DNA of 64,000 nucleotides from Streptomyces malachitofuscus (GTDB lineage: Bacteria > Actinomycetota > Actinomycetes > Streptomycetales > Streptomycetaceae): the NCBI RefSeq assembly GCF_014650055.1, contig NZ_BMUF01000018.1, forward strand, positions 1 through 64,000, read 5' to 3'. Positions within the stretch are counted from its first letter, which is position 1; each line of letters begins with the position of its first letter. The translations under genes were made by a program, and so were the position numbers. A model generated the notes under the pieces. That model did not search any database and was not told where the DNA came from. It saw only the letters and a list, made by a program, of their open reading frames with translations. Positions 8,278 through 17,610 of the stretch are shown in pieces.

Positions 8278-10040
8278 TGCTGCTCAGCCCCTTCGGCAGG
8301 TACGGCTTCGGTGTCGGTGGGTCCGGATGTCTGCGGGGAGGCCCCGTCGGGGTCGTCGGGCGCGTCCGGGTCCCCGGAGTCGTCGGGTTTCGGCGCGCCC
8401 GGCGCCTTGTCGTAGAGGAGTCCGGCGAGGTCGCCGAGTTCCTCGGGGACCTTCGCGGACTCGCTGCGGCCGAGGCCGGCCATCTCGACGACGGTGACGC
8501 CGTCGGCGCCGCGCACCGCGCGTACCCACACGCGGCGGCGCTGGATGAACAGGGAGCCGGCGAGTCCGGCGATCGCGGCGACGGCACCGCCGAGCGCCCA
8601 GCCGCCGCCCGGCTCCTGGACGATCTGGAAGCCGGCCCACTCCTTGACGCCGTCGAAGGTCACGGTGCCGGCGCCGTTCGGGAGGGTCATGGTGTCCCCG
8701 ATGGCGAGCTGCTTCTTGAACAGCTTGCCGTCGGAGTCCTTGAACTCCTCCATGTTGGTCTTGTCGAGCTGGTAGATGCTCTGCGGGGTGCCCGCGTCGA
8801 CGCCGAGATCACCGTGGTAGGCGGAGAGCGCGAGCATCGGGTTGATCAGCGCGGGGAAGACGGAGAGCATCGTGCTGCCCTCGCCGCCGTGCGTGGGCAG
8901 GAAGAACGCGTTGAAGCCGAGCTGCTCCCGCTTCCCCTCGGCGTTGCGGTAGCCGTCCATGACCTTGACGGCGCCCGAGGAGGTCACGTTGCCGTCGAGC
9001 GGCAGCAGGGCGACGGCCTCCTTGTCCATGACCACCTTGCCGCTCGCGTCCTTCACAGTGAGGACGGGCGCGTAGCCGTGGCTGACCAGGTACACCTTCG
9101 AGCCGTCGATCTCCAGGGGCTCGTTGACCTTGACGGTGGTCTTCCGCTGCTCGCCGTAGGCGCCGACGCTGTAGGTGAGGTCGGCCTCGTACGTCCGGGG
9201 GGTGCCCCGGTTCGGCCCGGTCGGCTCGTAGGTCCCCTTGAAGTCCACGAGGTCGAAGCTGAACGGGTCCAGGTCGTCCTCGGTGAACAGGTTGCCGGAC
9301 CGGAAGTCGTCGTACTGGGTGAGCGTGTTGGCGAAGCCGCCGCCCTCGACGATCAGCTTGTTGCCCTCGTACTTGAAGAGCTGTCCCCAGGCGAAGGCGA
9401 TCAGCATGACGATCAGCGCGATGTGGAAGACCAGGTTGCCGACCTCGCGCAGATAGCCCTTCTCGGCGGCGACGGCGTCCCCGACGACATGGGTGCGGAA
9501 GCGGCGCTTGCGCAGCAGCGTCAGGGCGGCCTCGCGGACCTGCTCGGGTTCCGCCTCGGTGCGCCAGGTGGTGTGCGCGGGCAGCCGCGTCAGCCGGCGG
9601 GGCGCGCCCGGCGGGCGGCCGCGCAGCTGGCCCACGAACTGCCAGGTGCGGGGGACGATGCAGCCGATGAGGGAGATGAACAGCAGGATGTAGATCGCGG
9701 AGAACCACACCGAGCTGTAGACGTTGAAGAGGCCGAGCTTGTCGTAGACCGGCGCGAGCAGGTCGTGCTTCTCGCGGAAGTCGGCGACCTTCGTCTCGTC
9801 GATGCCGGTCTGCGGGATGAGGGAACCGGGGATCGCGCCGAGCGACAGCAGCAGCAGGAGCAGCAGGGCCACCCGCATGGAGGTGAGCTGCCGCCAGAAC
9901 CAGCGGGCCCAGCCGATGACGCCCAGGGACGGCAGGTTGGGCTGCTCCTCCTTGGGCGCGGTGGACAGCTGGGAGCCGGCGGCGCCCAGGTCCTGGTCGT
10001 CACCGGCCTTCGGGGCGTTGTCTGTCGTGGTGTTGCTCAT
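8274..10040 (-). CDS. resB: cytochrome c biogenesis protein ResB
   Basis: ResB-family protein of 588 aa. Three hydrophobic segments lie in the first 230 residues (for example MRVALLLLLLLSLGAIPG), then a large extracytoplasmic domain, then a further helix near residue 480 and a charged acidic C-terminal tail. It pairs with CcsB in the haem export and ligation complex. The ATG (MSNTTTDNAPK) follows ccdA by 4 bp, and the stop overlaps the ccsB start. The Asp/Pro-rich tail of about 60 residues is probably disordered. Confidence 0.94.
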   Translation of the reverse strand: MSNTTTDNAPKAGDDQDLGAAGSQLSTAPKEEQPNLPSLGVIGWARWFWRQLTSMRVALLLLLLLSLGAIPGSLIPQTGIDETKVADFREKHDLLAPVYDKLGLFNVYSSVWFSAIYILLFISLIGCIVPRTWQFVGQLRGRPPGAPRRLTRLPAHTTWRTEAEPEQVREAALTLLRKRRFRTHVVGDAVAAEKGYLREVGNLVFHIALIVMLIAFAWGQLFKYEGNKLIVEGGGFANTLTQYDDFRSGNLFTEDDLDPFSFDLVDFKGTYEPTGPNRGTPRTYEADLTYSVGAYGEQRKTTVKVNEPLEIDGSKVYLVSHGYAPVLTVKDASGKVVMDKEAVALLPLDGNVTSSGAVKVMDGYRNAEGKREQLGFNAFFLPTHGGEGSTMLSVFPALINPMLALSAYHGDLGVDAGTPQSIYQLDKTNMEEFKDSDGKLFKKQLAIGDTMTLPNGAGTVTFDGVKEWAGFQIVQEPGGGWALGGAVAAIAGLAGSLFIQRRRVWVRAVRGADGVTVVEMAGLGRSESAKVPEELGDLAGLLYDKAPGAPKPDDSGDPDAPDDPDGASPQTSGPTDTEAVPAEGAEQQ

Positions 10041-10044
10041 CGGA

Positions 10045-10812
10045 TCAGATCCCCACAGTGAAGCCGTTGGACCAGGTCTGCATCTGCTGCACGATGATGT
10101 CCCACACTCCGGTCAGCAGCAGCAGTCCGGTCGCGATCATCATGATGCCGCCGATGCGCATCACCCATGTGTAGTGGCGCTTGACCCAGCCGAAGGCGCC
10201 GAGCGCCTTGCGGAAGGCGACGGCGGTGAGCACGAACGGCGCGCCGAGACCGAGACAGTACGCGACCGTCAGGAGCGCGCCCCGTCCGGCCGTGGCCTCG
10301 TTGAACGACAGGGCCGTGACGGAGGCGAGCGTGGGACCGACGCACGGTGTCCAGCCGATGCCGAAGAGGGCGCCGATGACGGGCGCGCCGACCAGCCCGG
10401 TCGTCGGCCGCTTGTGGAAGCGGAACTCGCGCTGGGTGAGCCAGGGCATCAGGCCCATGAAGAAGACGCCCATGAGGATCATGAAGACGCCGAGCACCTT
10501 GGACAGGACGTCCGACTGTTCCTGGAGCGTCTGTCCGAAGTAGCCGAAGAAGGCGCCGCCCGAGACGAACACGGCCGTGAAGCCGAGGACGAACAGCGAG
10601 GCGCCGGCCACCATCCGGCCGCGCCGGGCCTCGGCCAGGTCGGTGCCGGAGACGCCGGTGACATAGGAGAGGTAGCCGGGGACCAGCGGCAGCACGCAGG
10701 GCGAGAAGAAGGAGACGAGCCCGCCGAGCACGGCGATGGGCAGGGCGAGCAGCAGCGCCCCGCTGCGCACCGTCTCGCCCGGGTCCGCGGCCAGTATGGA
10801 CACTCCGGTCAC
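10045..10812 (-). CDS. ccdA: CcdA/DsbD-type thiol-disulfide membrane transporter
   Basis: Six-helix membrane protein of 255 aa that passes reducing power across the membrane to the thioredoxin-like partner encoded just upstream. The redox cysteines are in FFSPCVLPLVPGY (helix 1) and GWTPCVGPT (helix 4), as in CcdA. It starts with GTG one base after the resA stop. Its place in the System II operon indicates that it keeps apocytochrome CXXCH cysteines reduced. Confidence 0.94.
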   Translation of the reverse strand: MTGVSILAADPGETVRSGALLLALPIAVLGGLVSFFSPCVLPLVPGYLSYVTGVSGTDLAEARRGRMVAGASLFVLGFTAVFVSGGAFFGYFGQTLQEQSDVLSKVLGVFMILMGVFFMGLMPWLTQREFRFHKRPTTGLVGAPVIGALFGIGWTPCVGPTLASVTALSFNEATAGRGALLTVAYCLGLGAPFVLTAVAFRKALGAFGWVKRHYTWVMRIGGIMMIATGLLLLTGVWDIIVQQMQTWSNGFTVGI

Positions 10813-10813
10813 G

Positions 10814-11464
10814 TCACTTCTCCGCGAGGACCGGGTCGATCATCTTGCGCAGCTTCTCCTCGCTGAGCGCCTGGAGCGAGCGCGCGGCGATCTTCCCGTC
10901 CCGGTCGAAGACGAGGGTGGAGGGGACGGCCTGCGGGTTGAGGGTGCCCTTCTCGAAGCGGAGCATCAGCTTGCCGGCCGGGTCGAACAGGCTCGGGTAG
11001 GTGACCCCCTGCTCCTCCTCGAAGGCACGGGCCGGACCGACGGTGGCGTCACGGGTGTTGATCCCGACGAACTGGACGCCCTCGTCCTTCAGGTCCTGGT
11101 GCACCGCCTCGAAGTTCTTGGCCTCGGCGCGGCAGGGCGGACACCAGGAACCCCATACGTTGACGACGACGACCTTGCCCTTGTAGTCGTCGACGTCGAG
11201 TTGCTCGCCGTCGACGGTCTTGCCGGACAGGTCGGGGGCGTCGGCGCGCTTGCCCTTCTCGACGGTGGCGATGCCGTCCGATCCGGCGACGTAGCCGGTG
11301 TCGCCGCCTCCGCCCGACGTCCCGCCCGAGCCGCACGCGGAGACGAGCAGTGCGGCCGCGGCGGCACCGGCGGCCACGGTGGCTCGACGGCGGACGCGGG
11401 TGGCACGGTGCGAGCTCTGCGGGGCTCGGTTCGAGCGCTGGGGGGCACGGCTGGCGGCACTCAT
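10814..11464 (-). CDS. resA: thioredoxin-like lipoprotein, ResA/TlpA family
   Basis: Extracytoplasmic thiol-disulfide reductase of 216 aa. It has an Arg-rich N-terminus, a hydrophobic segment, a lipobox LLVSAC at about residues 40-45, a Gly-rich linker, and a thioredoxin fold with the active site WCPPC near residue 107. It would reduce apocytochrome c using electrons from CcdA. It is the first gene of the four-gene maturation operon. Confidence 0.93.
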   Translation of the reverse strand: MSAASRAPQRSNRAPQSSHRATRVRRRATVAAGAAAAALLVSACGSGGTSGGGGDTGYVAGSDGIATVEKGKRADAPDLSGKTVDGEQLDVDDYKGKVVVVNVWGSWCPPCRAEAKNFEAVHQDLKDEGVQFVGINTRDATVGPARAFEEEQGVTYPSLFDPAGKLMLRFEKGTLNPQAVPSTLVFDRDGKIAARSLQALSEEKLRKMIDPVLAEK

Positions 11465-11542
11465 GTGAAAAGTTTCGCATGCCCGTTCCGGGGATCTTGC
11501 GCACCCCCCTGCGCACTCCCCTTGCGGGCGGAAACCCGCATA

Positions 11543-12838
11543 TCAGGCAGGGTCGCCGGGCTCCGTTCCGGCGCTGCCGCCGCTGTCCTTCGCGAACGCC
11601 TTCCAGCCACCGGCCGGTTCCTGGCCGACGTCCAGGGTGCGGAGCTCGTCGAGGATCTCGGGCTTCTGCACGTCCAGCCAGTCGGTGAACTGCCGGAAGG
11701 AGACGAGCCTCACGTCGCCGCCCTTCTCCTTCTCCCGCGCGATGTGCTTGAGCGCCTTCTCCACGGCGTCCATGTAGATGCCGCCGTTCCACTCCTCGAA
11801 GTGGTTGCCGACGAAGAACGGTGCCCGGTTTGTCTCGTATGCCCGGTTGAAGCCGGATATGTAGGCGCCAGAGGCCTGTTCACGCCAGGCCGGGTAGTTG
11901 TGGGCGGGCGCCTTGGTCGTGTTGAGCGACTGGTTGGCGAGCATGTTGTAGTCCATCGACAGGACCTCGAAGGAGCGCCCGGGGAACGGTATCTGCTGGA
12001 GCGGAAGGTCCCATATGCCCTGCTTCTTCGTCGGCCAGACCTGCCGTCCGCCGGGCGAGGAGGCGTCGTAGCGCCAGCCGAGGTCGCGGGCGGTGGGCAG
12101 CAGTTTGTCCTGACCGAGCAGGCAGGGCGTGCGGCCGCCGACGAGTTCCTTGTCGTAGTCGAACGGCAGGGACTCCAGGTCGGTCCATCCGGAGTTGGTG
12201 CGCCACTCCTTGACGAACGACTTGGCCTGCTCGATCTCGCTGCGCCACTGCTGCGGCGTCCAGTTGCCGACGCTGCCGGAGCCGGCGCAGAAGTGGCCGT
12301 TGAAGTGCGTGCCGATCTCATGGCCCTCGAGCCAGGCGCGGCGCAGGTTCTTCAGGGTGTCCTTGATGTGTCCGTCGGTGAGGTAGCCGATGTCGGAGGC
12401 GCCGCGCGGGTTGTTCGGCGGGTCGTAGAGCCGCTTCTTCGACTCGGGGAGCAGATACACCCCCGAGAGGAAGAAGGTCATGGACGCGCCGTGCTCCTTG
12501 GCGAGGTCCAGGAACCGGGGGAAGAGCCCGTTGCCGACCTCACCTGCCCCGTCCCAGGAGAGGACGACGAACTGCGGGGGTTTCTGACCGGGCTCCAGCG
12601 GCACGGGGCGCTCCGGCTGGTGGGGCTGCTTGCCGGTGAAGGAGGTCGAACCGTCACCGATCGGGCGGGCCGTCTTCGTCGGCTTCGGCTTCCCGGGCCG
12701 GTCCGTGCCCCCCGTGCGGGAACCGTCGCCGGGGGTCGAGCCGTCCGAGCCGGTGTGGCCGCCGCAGCCCGCCAGCGAGACGGCGGCGGCGGCACCCGCA
12801 CCGAGCCCGAGCATTCCCCTGCGGGAGAGAGCACGCAT
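11543..12838 (-). CDS. secreted lipoprotein with polysaccharide-deacetylase-like domain
   Basis: Protein of 431 aa. A Tat-like leader (SRRGMLGLGAG) ends in lipobox LAGC, followed by a Gly/Thr/Pro-rich linker to about residue 80. The remaining domain resembles NodB-type deacetylases: VVLSWDGAGE near the start, FFLSGVY, and EIGTHFNGH where metal-binding histidines are expected. The first motif has D but not the usual TFDD, so activity is uncertain. The ATG at 12838 is preceded by GGGGG. A 13-bp inverted repeat lies directly upstream. It likely acts on envelope glycans. Confidence 0.8.
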   Translation of the reverse strand: MRALSRRGMLGLGAGAAAAVSLAGCGGHTGSDGSTPGDGSRTGGTDRPGKPKPTKTARPIGDGSTSFTGKQPHQPERPVPLEPGQKPPQFVVLSWDGAGEVGNGLFPRFLDLAKEHGASMTFFLSGVYLLPESKKRLYDPPNNPRGASDIGYLTDGHIKDTLKNLRRAWLEGHEIGTHFNGHFCAGSGSVGNWTPQQWRSEIEQAKSFVKEWRTNSGWTDLESLPFDYDKELVGGRTPCLLGQDKLLPTARDLGWRYDASSPGGRQVWPTKKQGIWDLPLQQIPFPGRSFEVLSMDYNMLANQSLNTTKAPAHNYPAWREQASGAYISGFNRAYETNRAPFFVGNHFEEWNGGIYMDAVEKALKHIAREKEKGGDVRLVSFRQFTDWLDVQKPEILDELRTLDVGQEPAGGWKAFAKDSGGSAGTEPGDPA

Positions 12839-12850
12839 GGCGTCCCCCTT

Positions 12851-12891
12851 CGTCACGTCCTCTGGTGGTCACTCATTCAGAGGACGTGACG
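12851..12891. promoter_or_regulatory. 13-bp perfect inverted repeat upstream of the deacetylase gene
   Basis: Arms CGTCACGTCCTCT (12851-12863) and AGAGGACGTGACG (12879-12891) are perfectly complementary around a 15-nt loop. The site is 13-53 bp before the minus-strand ATG at 12838, so it is either an operator over the promoter or a leader hairpin. It is too symmetrical to be chance in a 170-bp gap. Confidence 0.6.
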
Positions 12892-12972
12892 GAGCGGGAG
12901 GTTCCCCTCAATTGCGGAGGTTTCGCAACGAAGTGGCGCGCGGCCGTCACCGGACGGGGCTTACGGGCGTTA

Positions 12973-13000
12973 CGCCCCGAAGTCCGCGTCGAGCGGGGCG
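12973..13000 (-). terminator. possible terminator after the phosphatase gene
   Basis: A 7-bp stem, CGCCCCG (12973-12979) with CGGGGCG (12994-13000), lies 9 bp past the stop of the minus-strand phosphatase gene. The stem is short and has no T-tract, so it is a modest candidate. Confidence 0.4.
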
Positions 13001-13008
13001 ACTTGGCG

Positions 13009-13701
13009 TCACGCCCCGAAGGCCTTGCCCTTCCCCTTCACCGGCTTGGCGCCCGCCAGCAGATGCGCCGGCACCAGATCCCGGGCCGGCTCGCTGTACC
13101 CCACGGAGACGATGCTGTCCCCCCGGTAGGTGAAGGTGGTCAGCGAGGCGAGGGTGCACTGCCGCTTGCGCGGGTCGTGCCACAGCCGCCGCTTCTCGAC
13201 GTAGGACCGCACGATCCAGATCGGCAGCTGATGGCTGACCAGCACCGCCTCGTGTCCGCGCGCCGCGTCCTTGGCCGTGTTCAGCGCGCCCATCATGCGG
13301 ATCACCTGGTCGACGTACGGCTCGCCCCAGGACGGCTTGAACGGGTTGACGACGTGCTTCCAGTTGGCCGGGCGGCGCAGCGCGCCGTCCCCGATGCCGA
13401 AGGTCTTGCCCTGGAAGACGTTCTCCGCCTCGATCAGCCGCTCGTCGGTGACGATGTCCAGGCCGTGCGCCTTGGCGATGGGCTCGGCCGTCTGCTGCGC
13501 CCGCTCCAGCGGGGAGGCGCCGACATGGACGATGTCGCGGGGCGCGAGGTGCTCGGCGACCCGGTCGGCCATGCGGCGGCCCAGCTCGGAGAGGTGGTAG
13601 CCGGCGAGACGGCCGTACAGGATCCCGTCGGGGTTGGCGACCTCACCGTGCCGCATCAGGTGGACGACGGTGACGTCCTCGTTCTTCTCGGGGGTACTCA
13701 C
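13009..13701 (-). CDS. histidine phosphatase (phosphoglycerate-mutase-like) protein
   Basis: Protein of 230 aa. The catalytic RHG motif is in [13 protein letters not shown] near residue 17, and the second active-site histidine is in VLVSHQLPI near residue 150. These residues define the histidine phosphatase superfamily; the substrate is not evident. The C-terminus is Lys/Gly-rich ([12 protein letters not shown]). The GTG start at 13701 overlaps the hemL stop (GTGA), so the two are translationally coupled. Confidence 0.9.
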   Translation of the reverse strand: MSTPEKNEDVTVVHLMRHGEVANPDGILYGRLAGYHLSELGRRMADRVAEHLAPRDIVHVGASPLERAQQTAEPIAKAHGLDIVTDERLIEAENVFQGKTFGIGDGALRRPANWKHVVNPFKPSWGEPYVDQVIRMMGALNTAKDAARGHEAVLVSHQLPIWIVRSYVEKRRLWHDPRKRQCTLASLTTFTYRGDSIVSVGYSEPARDLVPAHLLAGAKPVKGKGKAFGA

Positions 13702-15014
13702 GCGGTCGCCTCCGCTGCCGCTCGGGCCGCCGCCGGGAGGGCGTCGGCGATGCACTGGACGGCCCGCTCGTCGTGGGCCGTGGACACGAACCAGGACTCG
13801 AAGGACGACGGCGGCAGGTAGACGCCGTTCTCGAGGAGGGAGTGGAAGAACGCGGTGAAGCGGAACGACTCCTGCGCCTTGGCCTCCTCGTAGTCCCGCA
13901 CCGGGCGGTCGGTGAAGAACACCGAGAACATGTTGGAGGCGTTCTGCAGCGTGTGCGCCACGCCCTCCTTGGTCAGCGCCTCGGCGACGAGCGACTGGAT
14001 CTGCGCGGAGACGGCGTTCACCTTCTCGTACGCGGCGTCGTCGAGCAGGCGCAGCTGGGCGAGTCCGGCGGCGGTGGCGACGGGGTTCCCGGAGAGGGTG
14101 CCGGCCTGGTAGACGGGCCCGGCGGGGGCGAGGTGCGCCATGACGTCGGCGCGCCCGCCGAAGGCCGCGGCCGGGAAGCCGCCGCCCATCACCTTGCCGA
14201 AGGTCATCAGGTCGGGGCGCACGCCGTCGACGCCGTACCACCCGGCGCGGCTGGTGCGGAACCCCGTCATCACCTCGTCGGAGATGTAGAGCGCGCCGTT
14301 CGCGGCGCACGCGTCCTTGAGGCCCTGGTTGAAGCCGGGCAGCGGCGGTACGACGCCCATGTTGCCGGGCGAGGCCTCGGTGATTACGCAGGCGATCTCA
14401 CCGGGGTGCGCGGCGAACGCGGTGTGCACGGCGTCGAGGTCGTTGTACGGCAGCACGATGGTGTCGCCGGCCTGGGCGCCGGTGACACCGGGGGTGTCGG
14501 GCAGCGCGAAGGTGGCCAGCCCGGACCCGGCGGAGGCGAGCAGCGAGTCGACGTGGCCGTGGTAGCACCCGGCGAACTTGATCACCTTGGTGCGCCGGGT
14601 GAAGCCGCGCGCGAGGCGGATCGCCGACATGGTGGCCTCGGTCCCGCTGGAGACGAGCCGCACCTGCTCCAGCGGCTCGATGCGGGCGACCATCTCCTCG
14701 GCGAGCGCAACCTCGCCCTCACCGGGCGTACCGAAGGACGTACCGCGCGCGACGGCCTCCTGCACGGCGGCGATCACCTCGGGGTGCGCGTGCCCGAGGA
14801 TCATCGGACCCCACGAGCAGACGAGGTCGACGTACCTGCGGCCGTCGGCATCGGTGAGCCAGGGGCCGGCGCCGGACACCATGAACCGGGGCGTGCCGCC
14901 GACGGCGCGGAAGGCACGCACCGGTGAGTTCACACCACCGGGAGTGACGGCCGCGGCACGATCGAACAGCGCCTGCGAGGCTGGGGCTTCGTACGAATAT
15001 GGCAGTTCGCTCAT
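13698..15014 (-). CDS. hemL: glutamate-1-semialdehyde 2,1-aminomutase
   Basis: PLP-dependent enzyme of 438 aa that converts glutamate-1-semialdehyde to 5-aminolevulinate, the C5 route to tetrapyrroles. The cofactor lysine is in [16 protein letters not shown]; other family blocks are [25 protein letters not shown] and [10 protein letters not shown]. The ATG at 15014 gives the expected N-terminus ([11 protein letters not shown]). Tetrapyrrole supply fits with the nearby cytochrome c maturation operon, a common chromosomal arrangement in this genus. Confidence 0.95.
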   Translation of the reverse strand: MSELPYSYEAPASQALFDRAAAVTPGGVNSPVRAFRAVGGTPRFMVSGAGPWLTDADGRRYVDLVCSWGPMILGHAHPEVIAAVQEAVARGTSFGTPGEGEVALAEEMVARIEPLEQVRLVSSGTEATMSAIRLARGFTRRTKVIKFAGCYHGHVDSLLASAGSGLATFALPDTPGVTGAQAGDTIVLPYNDLDAVHTAFAAHPGEIACVITEASPGNMGVVPPLPGFNQGLKDACAANGALYISDEVMTGFRTSRAGWYGVDGVRPDLMTFGKVMGGGFPAAAFGGRADVMAHLAPAGPVYQAGTLSGNPVATAAGLAQLRLLDDAAYEKVNAVSAQIQSLVAEALTKEGVAHTLQNASNMFSVFFTDRPVRDYEEAKAQESFRFTAFFHSLLENGVYLPPSSFESWFVSTAHDERAVQCIADALPAAARAAAEATA

Positions 15015-15317
15015 GACCTGCGACTTCTCCGACCTTCTCCGACGTCCCGGGTTCTCGCCGGGCTGCGGGTGCGTGTGACGTGTCTCAGGGTAGGCCAGGG
15101 GCGGCCTCGGACATCCGGCCCCCGATCCGGCGTGATCTGCGAAACTGTCGTCTGATACACACAGCTCACACGGCCGGAGGGCCGGAGGCTGCGAAGATCC
15201 CGCGGACAAGATGTTTCACCGCACGTTTCGGCGTGCGGCCGTGGGGGAGGTCACTGACACGATGATCGGGTTGCGCGGCGGGGGCCACGCGTCCTAGAAA
15301 AGCAGTCGGGTGGAGAT
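15015..15317. other. non-coding gap between hemL and the 202-aa gene
   Basis: About 300 bp between divergent genes. No RNA gene or strong palindrome was found. It must hold the hemL promoter and that of the gene starting at 15318; no clear -10/-35 pair stands out. Confidence 0.4.
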
Positions 15318-15926
15318 ATGCATCGCGGTGGCGGACTGGGCGAGGGGACTGACGACCTGGGTCCTCGACGTGCCCGGCGGGGAAGGCACCGGCGCGAGGC
15401 GGAGGAGACGGACGAGACGCGCCGGATCCATGGCGAGCCGGAGCCGACCGGCCCGCTGAGGGGGGCGGAGAGCAGGAATGGTGGTCGGGTGGGGGTGACG
15501 TACAAGTACTTCGGCGCGCCGGACGGCGCCACCGCGGCCCGCGTCCCGATCTCGATGCGCCCCGAGGAACTCGGCGGCGACGAGCTCGGCATGAACGGCA
15601 TGTTCACCAAGATCAAGCCGGAGACCATGGCCGCGATGGTCCTCACGGGCATCGAGGGCGTCCCCCTGCACAAGGTTCCGCCCCTGGAACTGGTCGTCCT
15701 GCATCCCGACTACGCGGTCGTGAAGCTCCCCATGACGGTCGTCGACCCCCTGCGCGGCATAGGCGAGGAGGCGGTCGGCGCGGCCGCCTTCATCTGGTCG
15801 ACGGTCCCGGACCGGGGCGGCCCGCGCGACGCGTTCAACGTGTACCAGCTGCTGCACGAGTGGCAGGACTTCTCGCACCGGCTGCACGAGGCGGGGCATC
15901 AGCCGTACTGCCTGGTGTGGCCCTGA
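15318..15926 (+). CDS. hypothetical protein
   Basis: Protein of 202 aa that I do not assign to a named family. The first 60 residues are Arg/Glu/Gly-rich and look disordered. The remainder is a compact domain beginning TYKYFGAPDG and ending HQPYCLVWP, with no signal peptide or membrane segment. A purine-rich GGTGGAG precedes the ATG at 15318. A GTG just before the compact domain (near 15488) is an alternative start that would remove the Arg-rich part. Confidence 0.7.
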   Translation: MHRGGGLGEGTDDLGPRRARRGRHRREAEETDETRRIHGEPEPTGPLRGAESRNGGRVGVTYKYFGAPDGATAARVPISMRPEELGGDELGMNGMFTKIKPETMAAMVLTGIEGVPLHKVPPLELVVLHPDYAVVKLPMTVVDPLRGIGEEAVGAAAFIWSTVPDRGGPRDAFNVYQLLHEWQDFSHRLHEAGHQPYCLVWP

Positions 15927-15956
15927 GCCGTCCGTGCCTGCGGGCCGGCTGGGCGG

Positions 15957-16867
15957 TCAGTCGGTGGTGGTGATGCCGCCGGTGACCGCGATGACTTCGC
16001 CGACGGTGAAGCGCGAGTCGGCGTCGGAGGCCAGGTGCACGTACACCGGCGCGATCTCCTCCGGCTGCGCGACCCGTGCGAGCGGACCCTCGCTGCCCAG
16101 ATGGGCCAGGCCCTCCTGCGGCATGTTCGGATCGGCGACGTTCAGCACCGTCCAGGTGGGTCCCGGGGCGACCGCGTTCGCCCGGATGCCGTCCTTGGCG
16201 AGGTGCTCGGCGATGGACTTGGTGAAGTTGACCAGCGCCGCCTTGGACGCACCGTAGTCGATCATGGTGTCGCTGCCCCTGAGGGCTTCTTCCGAGGCGG
16301 TGGCGATGATCGCGTCGCCCTCCCCGAGGTGCGGGCGTGCGGCCTGCACCAGGTGGAAGTAGGCGTACACGTTGACCTTGAAGGACCGGTCCCAGTCCTC
16401 GAAGTCGAGCTGTGACAGGTCGGTCTGGCTGTTCAGGTGGGCCGCGTTGTTCACCAGGATGTTCAGGCCGCCCAATACCCGCACGGTCCGCTCGACCGTC
16501 TCACGGCAGAAGGAGGCGTCGGCGAGATCACCGGGCAGGAGCAGACACCTCTGCCCCGTGGCCTGTACCGCGTCCCGGGTCTCCTCGGCGTCCGGCTGCT
16601 CCTCGGGCAGGTACACCATGGCCACGTCGGCGCCCTCACGCGCGTACAGCACCGCGACGGCACGGCCGATGCCCGAGTCGCCGCCGGTGATGAGCCCACC
16701 TTGCCGCGGAGCTTGTCCGCCGGACGGTAGCTCCTCGCCTCGTAGCGGGGCCGTGGGCGCATGTCCCGCTCCAGGCCCGGGGGCTGTTGGCGCTGCTTGG
16801 GGTAGGGCGGTTTCGGCTCGGCGCCGGTCTGCGGGCCGGCGACTTCCGTCCTGCCGTTGTCCTGCAT
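15957..16867 (-). pseudogene. short-chain dehydrogenase/reductase broken by a one-base frameshift
   Basis: SDR of the general-stress/glucose-dehydrogenase-like type with a roughly 40-residue N-terminal extension. The N-terminal frame starts at ATG 16867 (MQDNGRTEVAG) and reads correctly to ADKLRGKVG. The rest (LITGGDSGIGRAVAV, NNAAH, active-site YGASK, EVIAVTGG) continues in another frame down to 15957. At about 16695-16705 the sequence would need one more base (probably AAGGTGGCGCTC for AAGGTGGGCTC) to join KVALITGG. Restored, the protein would be 303 aa. It is either a true inactivating mutation or a sequencing error. Confidence 0.85.
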
Positions 16868-17093
16868 GTCGTGAGCCTCCCCTGAGAACGTCGGTCACTC
16901 CCGGCGGTGTCCCACGGAAGCCCGGGTGCAAACCCCGGCCGGGGCGCCGTCCGTCCGGGACGCGGTTGCGGCCCCCGGGGCGGGACACGCCGGATTCGCG
17001 GCCCGGGGCCGGGGCACACGGGTCGGTGTACGACCCGTGTGAGCGTTGGTGACGAGGGAGGCTCCCGATGCTCTTGGCCCGCCCCGCCACACC

Positions 17094-17597
17094 ATGACCC
17101 GGAGCGTCGACCTGCCGACGTTCGGCAGCCTCGATGAGCTCTCCCGGCTCATCACCCGCCGCCGCGGCCTCTACGTGCGCTGGTCCCGCGGGCCGCAGCG
17201 CGACCTGCCGAGGACGAGCAGCACGGACGATCTGACCGGGATCGAGCTGCCGGGCCTGTCGGCCAGCCCGCTGGACCTCGAGGACTGGTGGGGCGAGCGC
17301 CCCGTGCGCGTCTGGGTCGCCCGCCGGCTGTACGACTACTGCCACCTGCCGCACGTCAAGGACGCCCGCACCCGGCCCTGGGTCCTGCACGGCTGCGAGA
17401 CGGCCCGCGGGCCGGACAACGAACCGCTGGTGACGGACATCGAACCCCTCGGCTGGATCGCCGACCATGTGATCACGGACGCCTGCCGCATCATCACCGA
17501 ACAGCCCGGGCACTGGGGCCCGCTCGACCGGGACGAGCCTGCCGACCGGCTCTCGCCGTCCCCGGGGCGGCCGCATCTGGGGGACGACCGCCGGTGA
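17094..17597 (+). CDS. hypothetical protein, probably DUF6098 family
   Basis: Soluble protein of 167 aa that matches my memory of a Streptomyces-restricted family (DUF6098). It begins TRSVDLPTFGSLDELS and has conserved-looking WWGERPVRVWVARRLYDY and a C-terminal HWGPLDRDEPADRLSP segment. No catalytic motif is evident. The ATG at 17094 is preferred to an upstream TTG because the extra residues look non-coding. It ends 13 bp from the convergent flavoprotein gene. Confidence 0.7.
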   Translation: MTRSVDLPTFGSLDELSRLITRRRGLYVRWSRGPQRDLPRTSSTDDLTGIELPGLSASPLDLEDWWGERPVRVWVARRLYDYCHLPHVKDARTRPWVLHGCETARGPDNEPLVTDIEPLGWIADHVITDACRIITEQPGHWGPLDRDEPADRLSPSPGRPHLGDDRR

Positions 17598-17610
17598 CCC
17601 CGGCCGCCGG

